A DNA stretch of 64,000 nucleotides from Heyndrickxia acidicola (GTDB taxonomy: Bacteria; Bacillota; Bacilli; Bacillales; Bacillaceae_C), in contig NZ_KV440953.1 of assembly GCF_001636425.1 (NCBI RefSeq), positions 1,314,847-1,378,846 of the forward strand. Direction: 5' to 3'. Below, piece by piece: positions 26,122 to 35,997 of this stretch. How positions within the stretch are numbered: position 1 is the first letter of the stretch; each line of letters begins with the position of its first letter. The translations under genes and the position numbers were made by a program. Under the pieces are notes generated by a model. That model saw only the letters and a list, made by a program, of their open reading frames with translations. It had not been told where the DNA came from and searched no databases.

Positions 26122-26910
26122 CAAAGAGGTTGTCCCAAATGGTGCAGTGTTATCAAGTGACCTTGGCTACAACAAATTTTTTTGCTTTTTGATTACTACT
26201 GCAGGCATTTCCTTTCGCTCCAATCAACCTTTAAGCTAAAAATGGGGATTGCACATAGATATAGGCAGCGTTCTAATCGTCCTGCTAGGTTGATTTTCGC
26301 TTCAGGCACTCGCTTTCCACTTCAATCAACTTTAGATTCAGATCAACAATAGGATTTAAGAAAGACATGGGAAGTGCCCTTGTCATCCTGCTGGTTGGTT
26401 TTCGTTGTAAATCTCGCTTCAGGAATCGGTAGAGGAAGCTCCTCGTCGCAGTGTTCGTGGGGGGTCCCGCTGATCCCGCAGGAGTCTCGCACCTTCCTCT
26501 TCAATCAACCTTTGAATTAAATCTAAATTGGGGAATGTACATAGACATAGGCAGCGTTTTGATCCTCCAGCCAGTTGATTTTCACTCTGAATACTCGCTT
26601 TCCGTGGGCGGTAGTGAAATTACATTGTTGCATGCTTATGAGAGATCCCCAAATAATTCTCTTAACTTGCAGGAGTCTTTTGCCTTCCACTCTGATTAAC
26701 GTTGAATCCCGACGATCTTTGGGGATTACTAGATATGCTCAGCGCTATTCGCTCTGCCTGTTCTCTTCTGCTCAAATGTATTTTCAGCAGATAGATACCA
26801 TGCTATTATTCGCATCAATTGTTCTTCTTCTCTTTTCCTTTTTCTGTCCAAAAATAAAAAAAGAGGTGACTCAAAAGGCCGCTTATTACCGCCTTTTGAG
26901 TCAGCCTCTA
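26122..26910. repeat. Composite dispersed repeat, copy C (0.8 kb)
   Basis: Module order matches copy B: GAGGTTGTCCCAAATGGTG, degenerate cores with ACTGCAGGCATTTCC and GCTTCAGGCACTCGC, then CCCGCAGGAGTCTCGCACC, ATGCTCAGCGCTATTCG and CCATGCTATTATTCGCATC, closing with the hairpin GGTGACTCAAAAGG/CCTTTTGAGTCA. It fills 26071-26955 and contains no credible gene. Confidence 0.85.
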
Positions 26911-26955
26911 TTGACCCCTTTAAAAAAAACGTTGAGTTTTTCTTTTCCTATGACA

Positions 26956-27558
26956 CTATAAATCAATTTCTCTATCCAAAAGAATCCCCCTTTTTGTGTA
27001 CTGTATAATAGAATGCATTTCCTTCAATATTAATTGCTCAGTCTGCAGGTCATCCTGCCAGTTATGTTTCTGGCCGAGCGGCCTGTCATCAGGACATAGG
27101 GTATAATCGATCCAGGTGGGCATATAGGTTTTAAGAGTCAAATAACATCTTTTCATATGGAAGGGAGCACTGACCGCTAAGATTCTTTTTACTGTATGCA
27201 GCCCTAGCTTTTTTTGCAAAACATATGCTGAACCAATGACATTTTCCGTTGTATTATCCGCTTCGAGCTCCATAAGGATCTTATCTTCGGGAACCCCCAT
27301 TTTAATCAAATGATTTCTCATCCAGACTGCTTCAGCAGTCGCCCCCTCTGGCCATCGATTTGCGGAACCTGAAACCAGTATGACGGGAGCCCTTTTATCG
27401 AAATATAATTGAGCCGCTTTTTTCACCCTATGTAAACTCCTATTTCCAAATACAAGAATGCAATCACCCTCCTGTCCATCATCTTCCATGCCTTCAAAAA
27501 TAAATTGGGTGATTTGCTCTTTGGTCAATTCCTCTATCTTCAATTGTGAAATGAACAT
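26956..27558 (-). CDS. DUF218 (SanA/ElyC/YdcF)-family protein
   Basis: A 200-aa protein with the DUF218 motifs DCILVFGN, PVILVSGSANRWPEG and NTTENVIGSAYVLQKK. No signal peptide or membrane segment is seen, unlike SanA or ElyC, so it is probably cytosolic. Family members are implicated in envelope maintenance and bind nucleotide-like ligands, but the reaction is unknown. GGAGGAGG precedes the ATG. Confidence 0.87.
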   Translation of the reverse strand: MFISQLKIEELTKEQITQFIFEGMEDDGQEGDCILVFGNRSLHRVKKAAQLYFDKRAPVILVSGSANRWPEGATAEAVWMRNHLIKMGVPEDKILMELEADNTTENVIGSAYVLQKKLGLHTVKRILAVSAPFHMKRCYLTLKTYMPTWIDYTLCPDDRPLGQKHNWQDDLQTEQLILKEMHSIIQYTKRGILLDREIDL

Positions 27559-27716
27559 AAATCCTCCTCCAGGCAGTAAACATACCCTGTTCCATAAGGA
27601 TTTTAAAAAGGCACTCGCTTCATCTTGTCTCTTAAGACTAATTAACTTTCACGTCTCTGCACTCTATTTTTGTAACAATTGTTCTTTCAGCGAGCGTTTT
27701 CACTCTGTAAGTTAGA

Positions 27717-28280
27717 CTAGAGTCTGTTTTTCCATAATCTTTTCATGGAGATCAACTCTTTACCCTTGAAGCTTAATTTATAAATATCCGGCATATCAAG
27801 TGCTCTCCAAAAAGGGAGCCCGATCTTTCCATCAAAGAAATTCATCGTTAAGACCATGATATTGCCATGTGTGCCAATTACAACGTTTTTCCCTTCATAG
27901 TCTTTTAAAACCTGCAAGGCAGCGTTACCCCCTCTTTCTCGTGCAGCGTTATTTGACTCACCCCCCGAAAAAGAAAAACTCTCATCCTCCCAGACTTTGT
28001 TGATCGCAGATTGAAAGTCTATTAAAGGTTTTCCAGAGAGTAATCGTTCTCTAAATTCATATTCCTTAACAACTTCTTTGCCAATGAGGTTTGCGATTCC
28101 TTCAACTGTTTTAACAGCTCTTTTATAAGGACTGGAAATCACATCATCAATCTTCTCATTTCTTAATCTTACCGTTACTTTAACAGCATCGATAGCGCCT
28201 TTTTTAGAAAGAGGTCTTATCAATTCATCAGGTGAATAAACAGAATGTGCATGCCGGACAAAATAAAGATTTGTAAGCAA
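27717..28280 (-). CDS. Histidine phosphatase (phosphoglycerate-mutase-like) family protein
   Basis: A 187-aa protein. The catalytic motif YFVRHAHS is at the N-terminus (R9, H10), with the second histidine in VVIGTHGNIM. The substrate is not predictable: family members include phosphoglycerate mutases, SixA and alpha-ribazole phosphatase. It starts with TTG at 28280, with GGGGGGC upstream. Confidence 0.88.
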   Translation of the reverse strand: MLTNLYFVRHAHSVYSPDELIRPLSKKGAIDAVKVTVRLRNEKIDDVISSPYKRAVKTVEGIANLIGKEVVKEYEFRERLLSGKPLIDFQSAINKVWEDESFSFSGGESNNAARERGGNAALQVLKDYEGKNVVIGTHGNIMVLTMNFFDGKIGLPFWRALDMPDIYKLSFKGKELISMKRLWKNRL

Positions 28281-28479
28281 AATAGCCCCCCTTTAACTCC
28301 TTTACAGATGCATTCACATAACTCTTAAAAGAGCCACATTTACATATAAAGTCTGCGTATTTTTCAATCCCTCCTCTCCTAATTCACCGAAAGCTGTATA
28401 TTTCCTTTTTTATAACATATCATTTTTAATGGATTTTCAGGCTTTTCCCAAACAAATGACAAACCTTCATTATAAACAT

Positions 28480-28511
28480 AAAAACAACCCGGCAATGACC
28501 AAGCTGTTTTT
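28480..28511 (-). terminator. Terminator after the YheC/YheD-like gene
   Basis: On the minus strand AAAACAGCTTGG pairs with CCGGGTTGTTTT (12 bp with G-U pairs) over a six-base loop, ending in Ts. Confidence 0.7.
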
Positions 28512-28567
28512 AGGGGCTTATGAATACTTTCCTTTATATTCTCCGTAAAACAATATATTTATGAATT

Positions 28568-29599
28568 CTAGTTCTTATTGGCAGCAGCTAAATATTTGGC
28601 ATATTGAATTGTATTTTTAGCTACATCTAATTCAAGGTCAAATATCATAGGGGCACCAGGACGCCAATTCACCTCAAATATCCATAATTTTCGTTTTTGG
28701 TCTACGCCTATATCAATACCGAGTTCATCAAAAGAATCCCCTTTATAAAGAGTTTCAAAATGGACCGGAAAATTTAATGAAAACCATTTCAATTGCTGAT
28801 ACACATCGAACCATTTATTACCAAATTCATTTTTAAGAAAATGCTTTAAATATGCTGTATAACCTCCGTTTGACATATTGGATGTAAAGGTTCCCAACTG
28901 GCCTATTCGTGGATAAATAGAAGTAATGACCCATCTTCCTTCACCATTTTTTTGAACATGAAGCCTAAAATCATAGACATGGCCTGATTTAATTTTACAC
29001 ATAATAAATGGCTGAATTAAATACTCTTGTTCTTTCGTATGTTCCATAAGGAGCTTTTTTAATGCTTTTTCTGAATAAATGTTTGTTTCGCCATTTTCAT
29101 TTATCTTATATTCTGCTTTTCCTTCTCTTTCAATAAAGAGAATGCCTCCGCCTTGATGTCCGCTTACCGGTTTCATAACAATTTTATCAAAACGGTTCGC
29201 AAAAATGTCGAACGTTTCAAAATCTTTATACGTTTCGGATGGAATCAGATAAGGCTCATATTCCCCTCCTTCCTTGATTCTTTTATAAACACTCATCTTA
29301 TTTCCAATTGAATGGCTTGTAAATGGTATTCGATCATATAGGTAATTAACTATATCTTCAGCCTTGGATGTAGCTGGTCCGCTTGCATTAAATATGACAT
29401 CCGGAAAGGGAAATTCTTTATCTACCCAGTTTCCCTTGTCATACACTTTTCCCATAATACTTTGTTTATGTATATTCACTTTTCCAGGAGAGAAATAAAA
29501 AAAATCCACCCCTTCTACCTTCGCTACAGCTGCATAGGCATACGCTTTTTGAACATCTTTTGGATGTGCCCGATGATGGAGCATTCCCAAAAGCACCAT
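28568..29599 (-). CDS. YheC/YheD-type ATP-grasp protein, endospore-coat associated family
   Basis: A 343-aa protein. The ATP-grasp domain is seen in IVMKPVSGHQGGGILFIE (nucleotide-binding strand), YLIQPFIMC, and the metal-binding C-terminal ELGIDIGVDQ and FEVNWRPGAP. The N-terminal 100 residues, with DVIFNASGP and DRIPFTSHSIGNKMSVYKRI, match YheC/YheD of bacilli, which are spore-coat associated. The ligase substrate is unknown. A good AAGGGGG site precedes the ATG. A second ATP-grasp gene diverges from it 185 bp upstream. Confidence 0.87.
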   Translation of the reverse strand: MVLLGMLHHRAHPKDVQKAYAYAAVAKVEGVDFFYFSPGKVNIHKQSIMGKVYDKGNWVDKEFPFPDVIFNASGPATSKAEDIVNYLYDRIPFTSHSIGNKMSVYKRIKEGGEYEPYLIPSETYKDFETFDIFANRFDKIVMKPVSGHQGGGILFIEREGKAEYKINENGETNIYSEKALKKLLMEHTKEQEYLIQPFIMCKIKSGHVYDFRLHVQKNGEGRWVITSIYPRIGQLGTFTSNMSNGGYTAYLKHFLKNEFGNKWFDVYQQLKWFSLNFPVHFETLYKGDSFDELGIDIGVDQKRKLWIFEVNWRPGAPMIFDLELDVAKNTIQYAKYLAAANKN

Positions 29600-29784
29600 A
29601 TTAAAACCCCCTTCATTGCGCTCCTCCTTTCAATAATATTGATGTACAGCATGACATATTCGAAAAAATGGTCTGCCTATTTAAGAAACCAGCAAGAACC
29701 GTTACACACATATACTTATATTCTATTTCTATAAGCCAGTTGTTGTTGTAATCAAATGATTTTAAAGGTGGGCTAAATTAAATA

Positions 29785-31008
29785 ATGAAAACATTTATAT
29801 TTATCGGAACCAATAAATCCGGATCCAGCCGGGAGGCTATTCGAGCCGCAGATCGACTTGGTTTTTTCACGGTTTTATTTACTAATAGAAAACAATTTCT
29901 GAATCAAAGGGCTGAATTCCCAGATGTACACCTTATGCTGTTTTCAGACTTGGACGACGTTGACTCCTTAAAAAATCGGATTTCTATTTTAAGCAGTGAG
30001 GGAAAAAAAATTAATGGAATTATGAGTTTTATGGATTCTTACGTACAAATTGCAGCACAGCTTTCCGAGGAATTCGGACTAGGCACCTACTCTTTAAAAG
30101 CCATAAGTGCAATGGAAAATAAATTAGAAACACGAACGATTCTTCAATACCATCCATCCACTCCTTTTTACATCAAATATAATTCAGACCAGCCATTAGA
30201 TGACTTTGTTGAATCAGTTACTCCCTCTTTTCCTCTTGTTGTAAAATCCCCATTCTCAACAGGGTCTAAAGATGTTTTGTTTGTAAACAATAAAGAGGAA
30301 TTTAAAAAAACACTCTCTAAACTATCTGCTAAAGAAGAAGATATTTTAATAGAAGAATACCTGCAAGGTCCCCAATATTTAATAGAGGTCCTGGTTCACA
30401 ATGGATACGTTTCTATTGTGGCGATTATCGAGCAGCAAATTACTTATTTTCAACATTTTATCGTTACAGGCTATGCGCTGCTCGCAGAGGTACAGGAGTC
30501 CTTCTATAACAGTATCTTTGCCACGGTAAGCAGTATTTTACACCAACTGGGGTTGAAAAACGGCGCCTGTCACTTTGAAATGCGCTGGGTAAATGGAGAA
30601 TGGAAATTAATCGAAATCAATCCGAGAATTTCCGGGGGAGCAATGAACCGAATGATTGAGGTCGCCTATGGGATTAATTTAGTAGAGGAAACGATTCGAG
30701 TTTATTTAGGAAACAAGCCAAACCTAACTAAAAAACAAAATAAATTTGTTTACACGCACTACTTAACGGTAAATGAAACTGGAACTTTGGTTAAGGTCAC
30801 TGGAAGAAATCGCTGCTCCAAATATCCAGGTGTAGAGGAGGTTTTTATTAAACCCCGAAAAGGAAAGGTTTTACATTCACCTAAATCAATGGGCGACCGT
30901 TATGGATATGTAATGGCAGCTTCCAATTCCCAGGAGGAAGCAAAAAAAATCGCAATTGAAGCAGCAAAAGAAATAACATTTAATCTGAATCCAAACATCA
31001 ATCGGTAG
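29785..31008 (+). CDS. ATP-grasp carboxylate-amine ligase
   Basis: A 407-aa protein beginning with a Rossmann-like pre-ATP-grasp domain (FIFIGTNKSGSSREAIRAA). The ATP-grasp core follows: PLVVKSPFSTGSKDVLFV, ILIEEYLQGPQYLIEVLV, and the metal site HFEMRWVNGEWKLIEINPR. The C-terminal region from about residue 310 is a separate small domain. Such enzymes form amide or peptide bonds through acyl phosphates. The site is AAAGGTGGG, with wider spacing than usual. It is divergent from the YheC/YheD-like gene. Confidence 0.85.
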   Translation: MKTFIFIGTNKSGSSREAIRAADRLGFFTVLFTNRKQFLNQRAEFPDVHLMLFSDLDDVDSLKNRISILSSEGKKINGIMSFMDSYVQIAAQLSEEFGLGTYSLKAISAMENKLETRTILQYHPSTPFYIKYNSDQPLDDFVESVTPSFPLVVKSPFSTGSKDVLFVNNKEEFKKTLSKLSAKEEDILIEEYLQGPQYLIEVLVHNGYVSIVAIIEQQITYFQHFIVTGYALLAEVQESFYNSIFATVSSILHQLGLKNGACHFEMRWVNGEWKLIEINPRISGGAMNRMIEVAYGINLVEETIRVYLGNKPNLTKKQNKFVYTHYLTVNETGTLVKVTGRNRCSKYPGVEEVFIKPRKGKVLHSPKSMGDRYGYVMAASNSQEEAKKIAIEAAKEITFNLNPNINR

Positions 31009-31228
31009 AAATGAAGGGAATTTTACTCAAGAAACGGAATTCTTTACAGCACTAAGAATGACAATGGGCAGCTGAACTTCAAATATTTAAGGGGGTATGC
31101 AGGATACGCCCCCTCCATTATTCTATGATGGTCATGAACCTGAACCTTTCAAATGTATAGAACGTACATAATTGAAGTTCTAAAAACGAGCAGTTATCAA
31201 CATAGAACTTTAGTGGAGCCATTCACAA

Positions 31229-31925
31229 AAAAGAAGTTGTCCCAATTGGTGCAAAGATACCAAGTGGCCTTGGCCACAGCAACTTTTTTTGCTTGTTGGT
31301 ATCCACTGCAAGCATTTCTATGCGCCTCAATTAGCCTCTAAGTTACATCAAAATTGGGATTGTATATAGATTTGGGATTGTATATAGATATAGGCAGTGT
31401 TCTAATCATCCTGCTGGGTTGATTTCTTCTAGAGGCGCTGGTTTTCCACGGCTGGCCGAGAGCCTCATCATTGCAAGCTCCTGGGGGGCTCCCTAAGGCC
31501 TGCTGCCCGCAAGAGTCTCGCACCTTCCTCTCCAATCCACCTTTGAATTAAATCTAAATTGGGATTGTACATAGATATAGACAGCATTTTCATTATCTGC
31601 CAGTTGATTTTACTCCGAATACTTGCTTATCGTGGGCGGTAGTGGAACTACATCGTTGCTTGCTTATGGGGATTCCCCAATAACTCCCTGAACTTGCGGG
31701 AGTCTTTTGCCTTCTACTCTAATTAACGTTGAATCCAAACAATCTTTGGGAATTATTAGAAATGCTCAGCGCTATTCGTCCTGTCTGTTCTTTTCTGCTC
31801 AACAGATATACACCATGCTATTATTCGCATCAATTGTTTTTCTTCCCTTTTTCTTTTTCTTTCCAAAAATAAAAAGAGGTAACTCAAAAGACCGCTTATT
31901 ACCGCCTTTTAAGTCACCCTCTTTT
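31229..31925. repeat. Composite dispersed repeat, copy D (0.7 kb)
   Basis: Same order as copies B and C: GAAGTTGTCCCAATTGGTG, two family-1 cores (about 31405-31550 and 31595-31730), GAAATGCTCAGCGCTATTCG, CCATGCTATTATTCGCATC, and the closing hairpin GGTAACTCAAAAG. It lies between the ATP-grasp gene and the Mur ligase gene; 31009-31228 holds only AT-rich DNA and a short GC hairpin near 31090-31117. Confidence 0.85.
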
Positions 31926-31995
31926 CATCACAAATAAAAATAAAAGAGCGTCTCATTTTTCAATTCAAACCAATTAAGTTCTATGGCATGCTTTT

Positions 31996-33372
31996 CTATT
32001 TCAAATAATCAATGATATCCTCAAAATCACTTTGATTTCCACCTGTTTTAAAATACACAATGTCAGATGGCTTTAAAAATGTATCAAAAAAATTCTTTAT
32101 TTCATTTGCTTCTGAAAAGTGATAAACATTGTTTGGATCCATTCCACCCCTGATGGCTGGGTTTGCCAGGTCTTTCGCAATCGATCCTTTCGTTATAAGT
32201 ACATCAATCCCTAAATGCCCAAGCAAATATCCTGCTTTCGTGTATTGTTCATTTGCATACTTTCCGAGTGATGCCATTCTTCCGAGTACAACTATTTTTC
32301 TTTGAGACGGCTTTGCGATGCTGCATAAAGATTCTAAACCTTTTCTTAAGGAGGCAGGATTCGATTTCCACGTATCATCCACTAACGTAATTTGGTTTCT
32401 ACCCTTAATGATTTGAAAATGTGATTTCATATGTTGATAGCTTGATAATCTCTTTATGGCATAGTGTAAATCAATTCCTAAAACATCAGCTACCGCCAAC
32501 GCTGCGACCGCATTATACACATTACTTTCTCCCAAACCAGGTATATACCCGTTAAACTCCCTTTCTTTAGTTAGAAACGAAAAGTTCATTCCTGAAACAT
32601 CATAATGAATTTCCTTAATCCTAATATCCGCATCGTCGCTTTTCCCGAACGATACTATGCTTCCTTTATATTTTGAAGTATTGAGAGCGGAGAGATAAGG
32701 ATCGTCCGTATTTAGTAAAAGCGTTCCCTCAAAGCCTAACCCTTCCATTATTTTTGCCTTTTCATTAATATAATCATCAAATATACTAAATTTATCTGTA
32801 TGGTCCACATCGATCATCGTCATAACTCCAATGGTCGGATAAAAATACTTACATGCCACCTCCATATCTCCTTTTGCGGCTACAGCTGTTTCAAATACTG
32901 CCACATCTGTATCTTCATCGATCCCCATTAAGTAAGGCAGATTGTAATAATCCGCATTTTTGCTGGAAATGGTTGCTTGGACATTATGGGTTTCCTCTAA
33001 GATATGCTTTAACATTTCTTTCGTGGTGGACTTCCCACAAGTACCTGTTATGGCAACAACAGGTATGTTGAATAGATGCCTGTAATAGTAAGTAAATTTA
33101 AAGAAAGCCTTTTTAAGATCATCTACCATGATAATTTGCTCTGATTTCAACTTTTCGATTGAAGGAAACGGCGAATCTGTCACAATAAAAACATTCTCAT
33201 AGTTTACTATCGAGTCTATAGGCACGTTTTTGTTTGTCAAGTGAAAATATACAGTATGATTATCAATATCAAACCTGTCATGCGTTACATGAAAGATACG
33301 TACACCTTTTTGTTTTTCGTTAGGCTGAACGTTCATTGTAGTTAAAATATCGTCTAATAATAATGTTTTCAA
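31996..33372 (-). CDS. Free-standing Mur ligase-family enzyme (MurF-like)
   Basis: A 458-aa ATP-dependent amide ligase. The P-loop is in VVAITGTCGKSTTKEM (residues about 110-117, K114), with the central motif FETAVAAKGDMEVA, VMTMIDVDHTD, LLNTDDPY, ESNVYNAVAALAVA and VVLGRMASLG. This is the Mur ligase fold, closest in layout to MurF and the CphA-type ligases. It is not in a dcw-type cluster, which argues against a housekeeping MurF. Together with two ATP-grasp genes it could act on a small peptide. TTG start at 33372, AGGGGG upstream. Confidence 0.85.
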   Translation of the reverse strand: MKTLLLDDILTTMNVQPNEKQKGVRIFHVTHDRFDIDNHTVYFHLTNKNVPIDSIVNYENVFIVTDSPFPSIEKLKSEQIIMVDDLKKAFFKFTYYYRHLFNIPVVAITGTCGKSTTKEMLKHILEETHNVQATISSKNADYYNLPYLMGIDEDTDVAVFETAVAAKGDMEVACKYFYPTIGVMTMIDVDHTDKFSIFDDYINEKAKIMEGLGFEGTLLLNTDDPYLSALNTSKYKGSIVSFGKSDDADIRIKEIHYDVSGMNFSFLTKEREFNGYIPGLGESNVYNAVAALAVADVLGIDLHYAIKRLSSYQHMKSHFQIIKGRNQITLVDDTWKSNPASLRKGLESLCSIAKPSQRKIVVLGRMASLGKYANEQYTKAGYLLGHLGIDVLITKGSIAKDLANPAIRGGMDPNNVYHFSEANEIKNFFDTFLKPSDIVYFKTGGNQSDFEDIIDYLK

Positions 33373-33579
33373 AGTAATCCCCCTATTTGCTTTTCAAAAA
33401 GAAAATTGCCGTATGAATAAGAACAATTTAGATAAAGATCTAAATAAAATCGATTCTTTAAAAAGACTCTTACATATACTTTTATTGCTATTCAGAATAA
33501 AAAGATGGTTAAAATACCGGATTTTGCATGAATAATAAACAAAACGATGCCAAAGACGAGCAAAATAAGGAAAAATTCA

Positions 33580-33614
33580 CTTTACGAATAGCAACAATTT
33601 ATGCAAAACAGCCT
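33580..33614. repeat. Right-end remnant of a MITE-like repeat (M5, family 2)
   Basis: Contains TTACGAATAGCAACAATTTATGC and AAAACAGCC, matching the right end of M2. No matching left end was found. Confidence 0.5.
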
Positions 33615-33695
33615 TAATAAATGACGTTCACCATATATCATATGTTGTACCCCCTTTAATTAGTGTGTGATAAATACTCAAGGGACTAATAAATT

Positions 33696-33806
33696 GGCTC
33701 TGTTAAAATTCTTTGTTGATAACTGCTCGTTTTATAGCTCATTCGTATGAAACAACCGTTTCACACGAATGAGCTATAAAACGACAGAGTCCTTTAACAA
33801 GGCCAA
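33696..33806. repeat. Variable-hairpin element T2 (family 3)
   Basis: Left end GGCTCTGTTAAAATTC plus GATAACTGCTCG; right end ACGACAGAGTCCTTTAACA plus AGGCC. The centre is a near-perfect long hairpin: TATAGCTCATTCGT pairs with ACGAATGAGCTATA, with GAAAC/GTTTC at the tip. The ends match T1 but the hairpin sequence is unrelated. Confidence 0.75.
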
Positions 33807-34050
33807 TAAAATAAAAAAAGGTGATAAGAAACGAGATGGATGGGATTGCTTATTATTAATTGATGTGAACGCAGAAAAATGACAAATAGCAACCAGATTC
33901 ATTTAGGTATTTGCCATACCACCTCAGCAAGCAATACTATATTTTTACTAAAATTAGTCACCTCCTCATTAAGATTACAAACATGGAGACTAAAACATCT
34001 TAAAATGTTAAAAAAGGTAGTCAACTAGGATCCGGTCTAAGCGCTTACAT

Positions 34051-34082
34051 AAAAAAGGAACTTCGATTGAAGATTCCTTTTT
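34051..34082. terminator. Terminator after the RsbR-like gene
   Basis: AAAAGGAA-CTTCG pairs with GAAGA-TTCCTTTTT and is rich in T at both ends. It is 40 bp after the RsbR-like stop codon. Other sequence in 33373-34122 is AT-rich without a gene. Confidence 0.75.
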
Positions 34083-34122
34083 GATTAAAACTATTCACTT
34101 TGTAATTAACCACAGGATTTTA

Positions 34123-34971
34123 TTATTTTGTTTCCACTTGTTTAAATCCTAACTCGTTAAGAGCCTGCTGCATACTGCTAAACGTTTGGATAAAATGAAA
34201 ATCAATTCCCAAACGAGTAATCGTTTGGGCAATAGAAGGACGAATTCCAGTTATGATAGACTCCACACCCATTAATTTTAATGATTTAATAACTTGAAAA
34301 AGCAAATTTGAAACTAAACTGTCTATTATTGGCACTCCTGAGAGATCAAAAATAATTTTTTCAAGACCCAATCGGTTTGATTCACTTAATGCTGATTTCA
34401 TGATCAGTTCGGCACGGTAGGTGTCCACAGCACCTATAAGAGGAATAACAGCAAGCCTTCTTGCTAAAGGAACTACTGGAACGGATAATTCCTCCAGCTC
34501 CTTATAAGCAGTGTTTAACAAGCTTCGATTATACTTTTCATGAACCTCTCCAAAAATTCTAAAAACAGAATCGAGAAGATTATGAAACTTTTCGGAGATA
34601 TCAACCAAACTGGTGCAACTAATATGGTTTTGCTGTAGTTCTTCTGTGAATATTTCCCATACAATGATTCTGAAAACCGAAACCATACGCAAGGATTCTG
34701 TTAAAGAAATATTATATTTAATTGTCAAGTCCCCTGCCCGTCTCGCCCAATCTTCTACTTTTCTATTGACCATAATTTCTTCATTATAAAGTGCTTCTCC
34801 GAAATAACCCATAATTTCAGCCCTTATTTCCGTATAATCGGTTTCTGGCATTCTGCTCTGTTCAAAATTGTTCGTCGTGTATTGATATATGTATTTACTG
34901 ATCATTCGAGCTAAGGTATATCTATTTTCAACAATCTTTCGACCAATATATTCAAACTCTTGATTCCTCAT
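34123..34971 (-). CDS. RsbR-family stressosome-type STAS protein
   Basis: A 282-aa protein. Residues about 165-275 are a STAS domain (VVPLARRLAVIPLIGAVD, then FDLSGVPIIDSLVSN with phosphorylatable Ser/Thr, and SIITGIRPSIAQT). The N-terminal 160 residues are helical, like the sensor half of RsbR paralogues, with no heme-globin motifs that I can identify. RsbR proteins form the stressosome that controls SigB. RsbS, RsbT and other partners are absent from the window. AAAGGAG precedes the ATG. Confidence 0.87.
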   Translation of the reverse strand: MRNQEFEYIGRKIVENRYTLARMISKYIYQYTTNNFEQSRMPETDYTEIRAEIMGYFGEALYNEEIMVNRKVEDWARRAGDLTIKYNISLTESLRMVSVFRIIVWEIFTEELQQNHISCTSLVDISEKFHNLLDSVFRIFGEVHEKYNRSLLNTAYKELEELSVPVVPLARRLAVIPLIGAVDTYRAELIMKSALSESNRLGLEKIIFDLSGVPIIDSLVSNLLFQVIKSLKLMGVESIITGIRPSIAQTITRLGIDFHFIQTFSSMQQALNELGFKQVETK

Positions 34972-34997
34972 ATTAATTCTCCTTTATACTCTATAAA

Positions 34998-35129
34998 GGC
35001 TCTTTTCGTAAACTTTGCTATATTGCTTAAATTACAGCACTTAAATACAAAGTTTATGAAAGATGCCGACTTGACCATCGAAAATACAGATTTATTCATT
35101 GCACGAACAGCAATTATAAACCTAGCCTT
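34998..35129. repeat. MITE-like repeat, copy M3 (family 2)
   Basis: Left end GGCTCTTTTCGTAAACTTTG and interior TACAAAGTTTATGAAAGATG; right end degenerate with ATTCATTGCACGAACAGC and AGCC. It is immediately upstream of the RsbR-like gene, overlapping its likely promoter region. Confidence 0.6.
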
Positions 35130-35328
35130 TTAAAAAAAGCTGTGCATCTTTTCTATTGATTTTGATTTTTGACACCTGGGAGGCTTTCTTAAACTCTTTA
35201 TCTCACAGGCGTCCCGGATGCAATTCCAATCAAATTGGATGAAAATCAACATTCAACTTTAACAAACCTTAATGAAGACGGGAAATCATTATTCCAACTA
35301 TATTAAACAAAGAAAAAGAAATACTCCT

Positions 35329-35661
35329 CTATGATTTCCCGTTATTCTTCCCGAGTAAATAGATATCGAGTTTGGTCATTTCTAAAGCTTTTTGAAAAGT
35401 ATTTACTCCACTCCTGAGCCAATAAAAATAGATTTTTGCGAAAGCTGTTCGATCATAAACTGTATTCGAATACTCATTAAAAAAATAAACAATGAGAACA
35501 TTAAAAATGTCATCCTTCATTTTTTTATTTTTCAAAAAGGTTTGAACGGATATTTTATCCAACCCTCTGATATTTCCCTTGGTCAATTTTCCAAGCATTT
35601 CAAGAGAAGAAAGTCTCTTGCATGAGTCAATTAGTTCCAGATCATTTAGTATTTCATTCAT
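35329..35661 (-). CDS. Small protein resembling the DnaB/DnaD primosome domain
   Basis: A 110-aa protein. The C-terminal 60 residues, IFNVLIVYFFNEYSNTVYD and FAKIYFYWLRSGVNTFQKAL, resemble the C-terminal domain of Bacillus DnaB and DnaD replication-initiation proteins (NVL-h-Y-hh ... I-hh-W-R ... ThEEA). No N-terminal winged helix is present. ATG 35661 with GGAGGAG is chosen over ATG 35676. It may be a fragment or a stand-alone domain. An inverted repeat (ACGGGAAATCAT and its complement) spans the stop codon and 35280-35291. Confidence 0.55.
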   Translation of the reverse strand: MNEILNDLELIDSCKRLSSLEMLGKLTKGNIRGLDKISVQTFLKNKKMKDDIFNVLIVYFFNEYSNTVYDRTAFAKIYFYWLRSGVNTFQKALEMTKLDIYLLGKNNGKS

Positions 35662-35997
35662 CTCACTCTCCTCCATTCTTTCACTCGATTAAATCTATAG
35701 AAAAAATGTTACAAAACAGTAGTTTTATCACCTGTATGAATACTAGGATTTCACCTTGCTATTTAATAGTTCAAAGTTCAAGTAGCGACTGATGAGAATG
35801 AAAGTTAAGGAATTTCATTTAGGTGGATAATGATCTGAATGATTGAAGCGGCAACGGAGCAAACAAGAGGAAGCGCTAGATTGATTTTTTACAATCTTCA
35901 TATCTTAATGTTATAAGTGTCATGAAAAATGATATTTGTGATTTCAAGCTGTCCATGTGTATATTCTTTGTATATATCTTGGTTCTTTTTTAGAAGG

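Noticed and set aside
26575..26961. 128-aa frame inside composite repeat C, and a similar frame at 31707-31937 in copy D
   Set aside because: The frames follow the repeat sequence, shift between copies and have no ribosome binding site.
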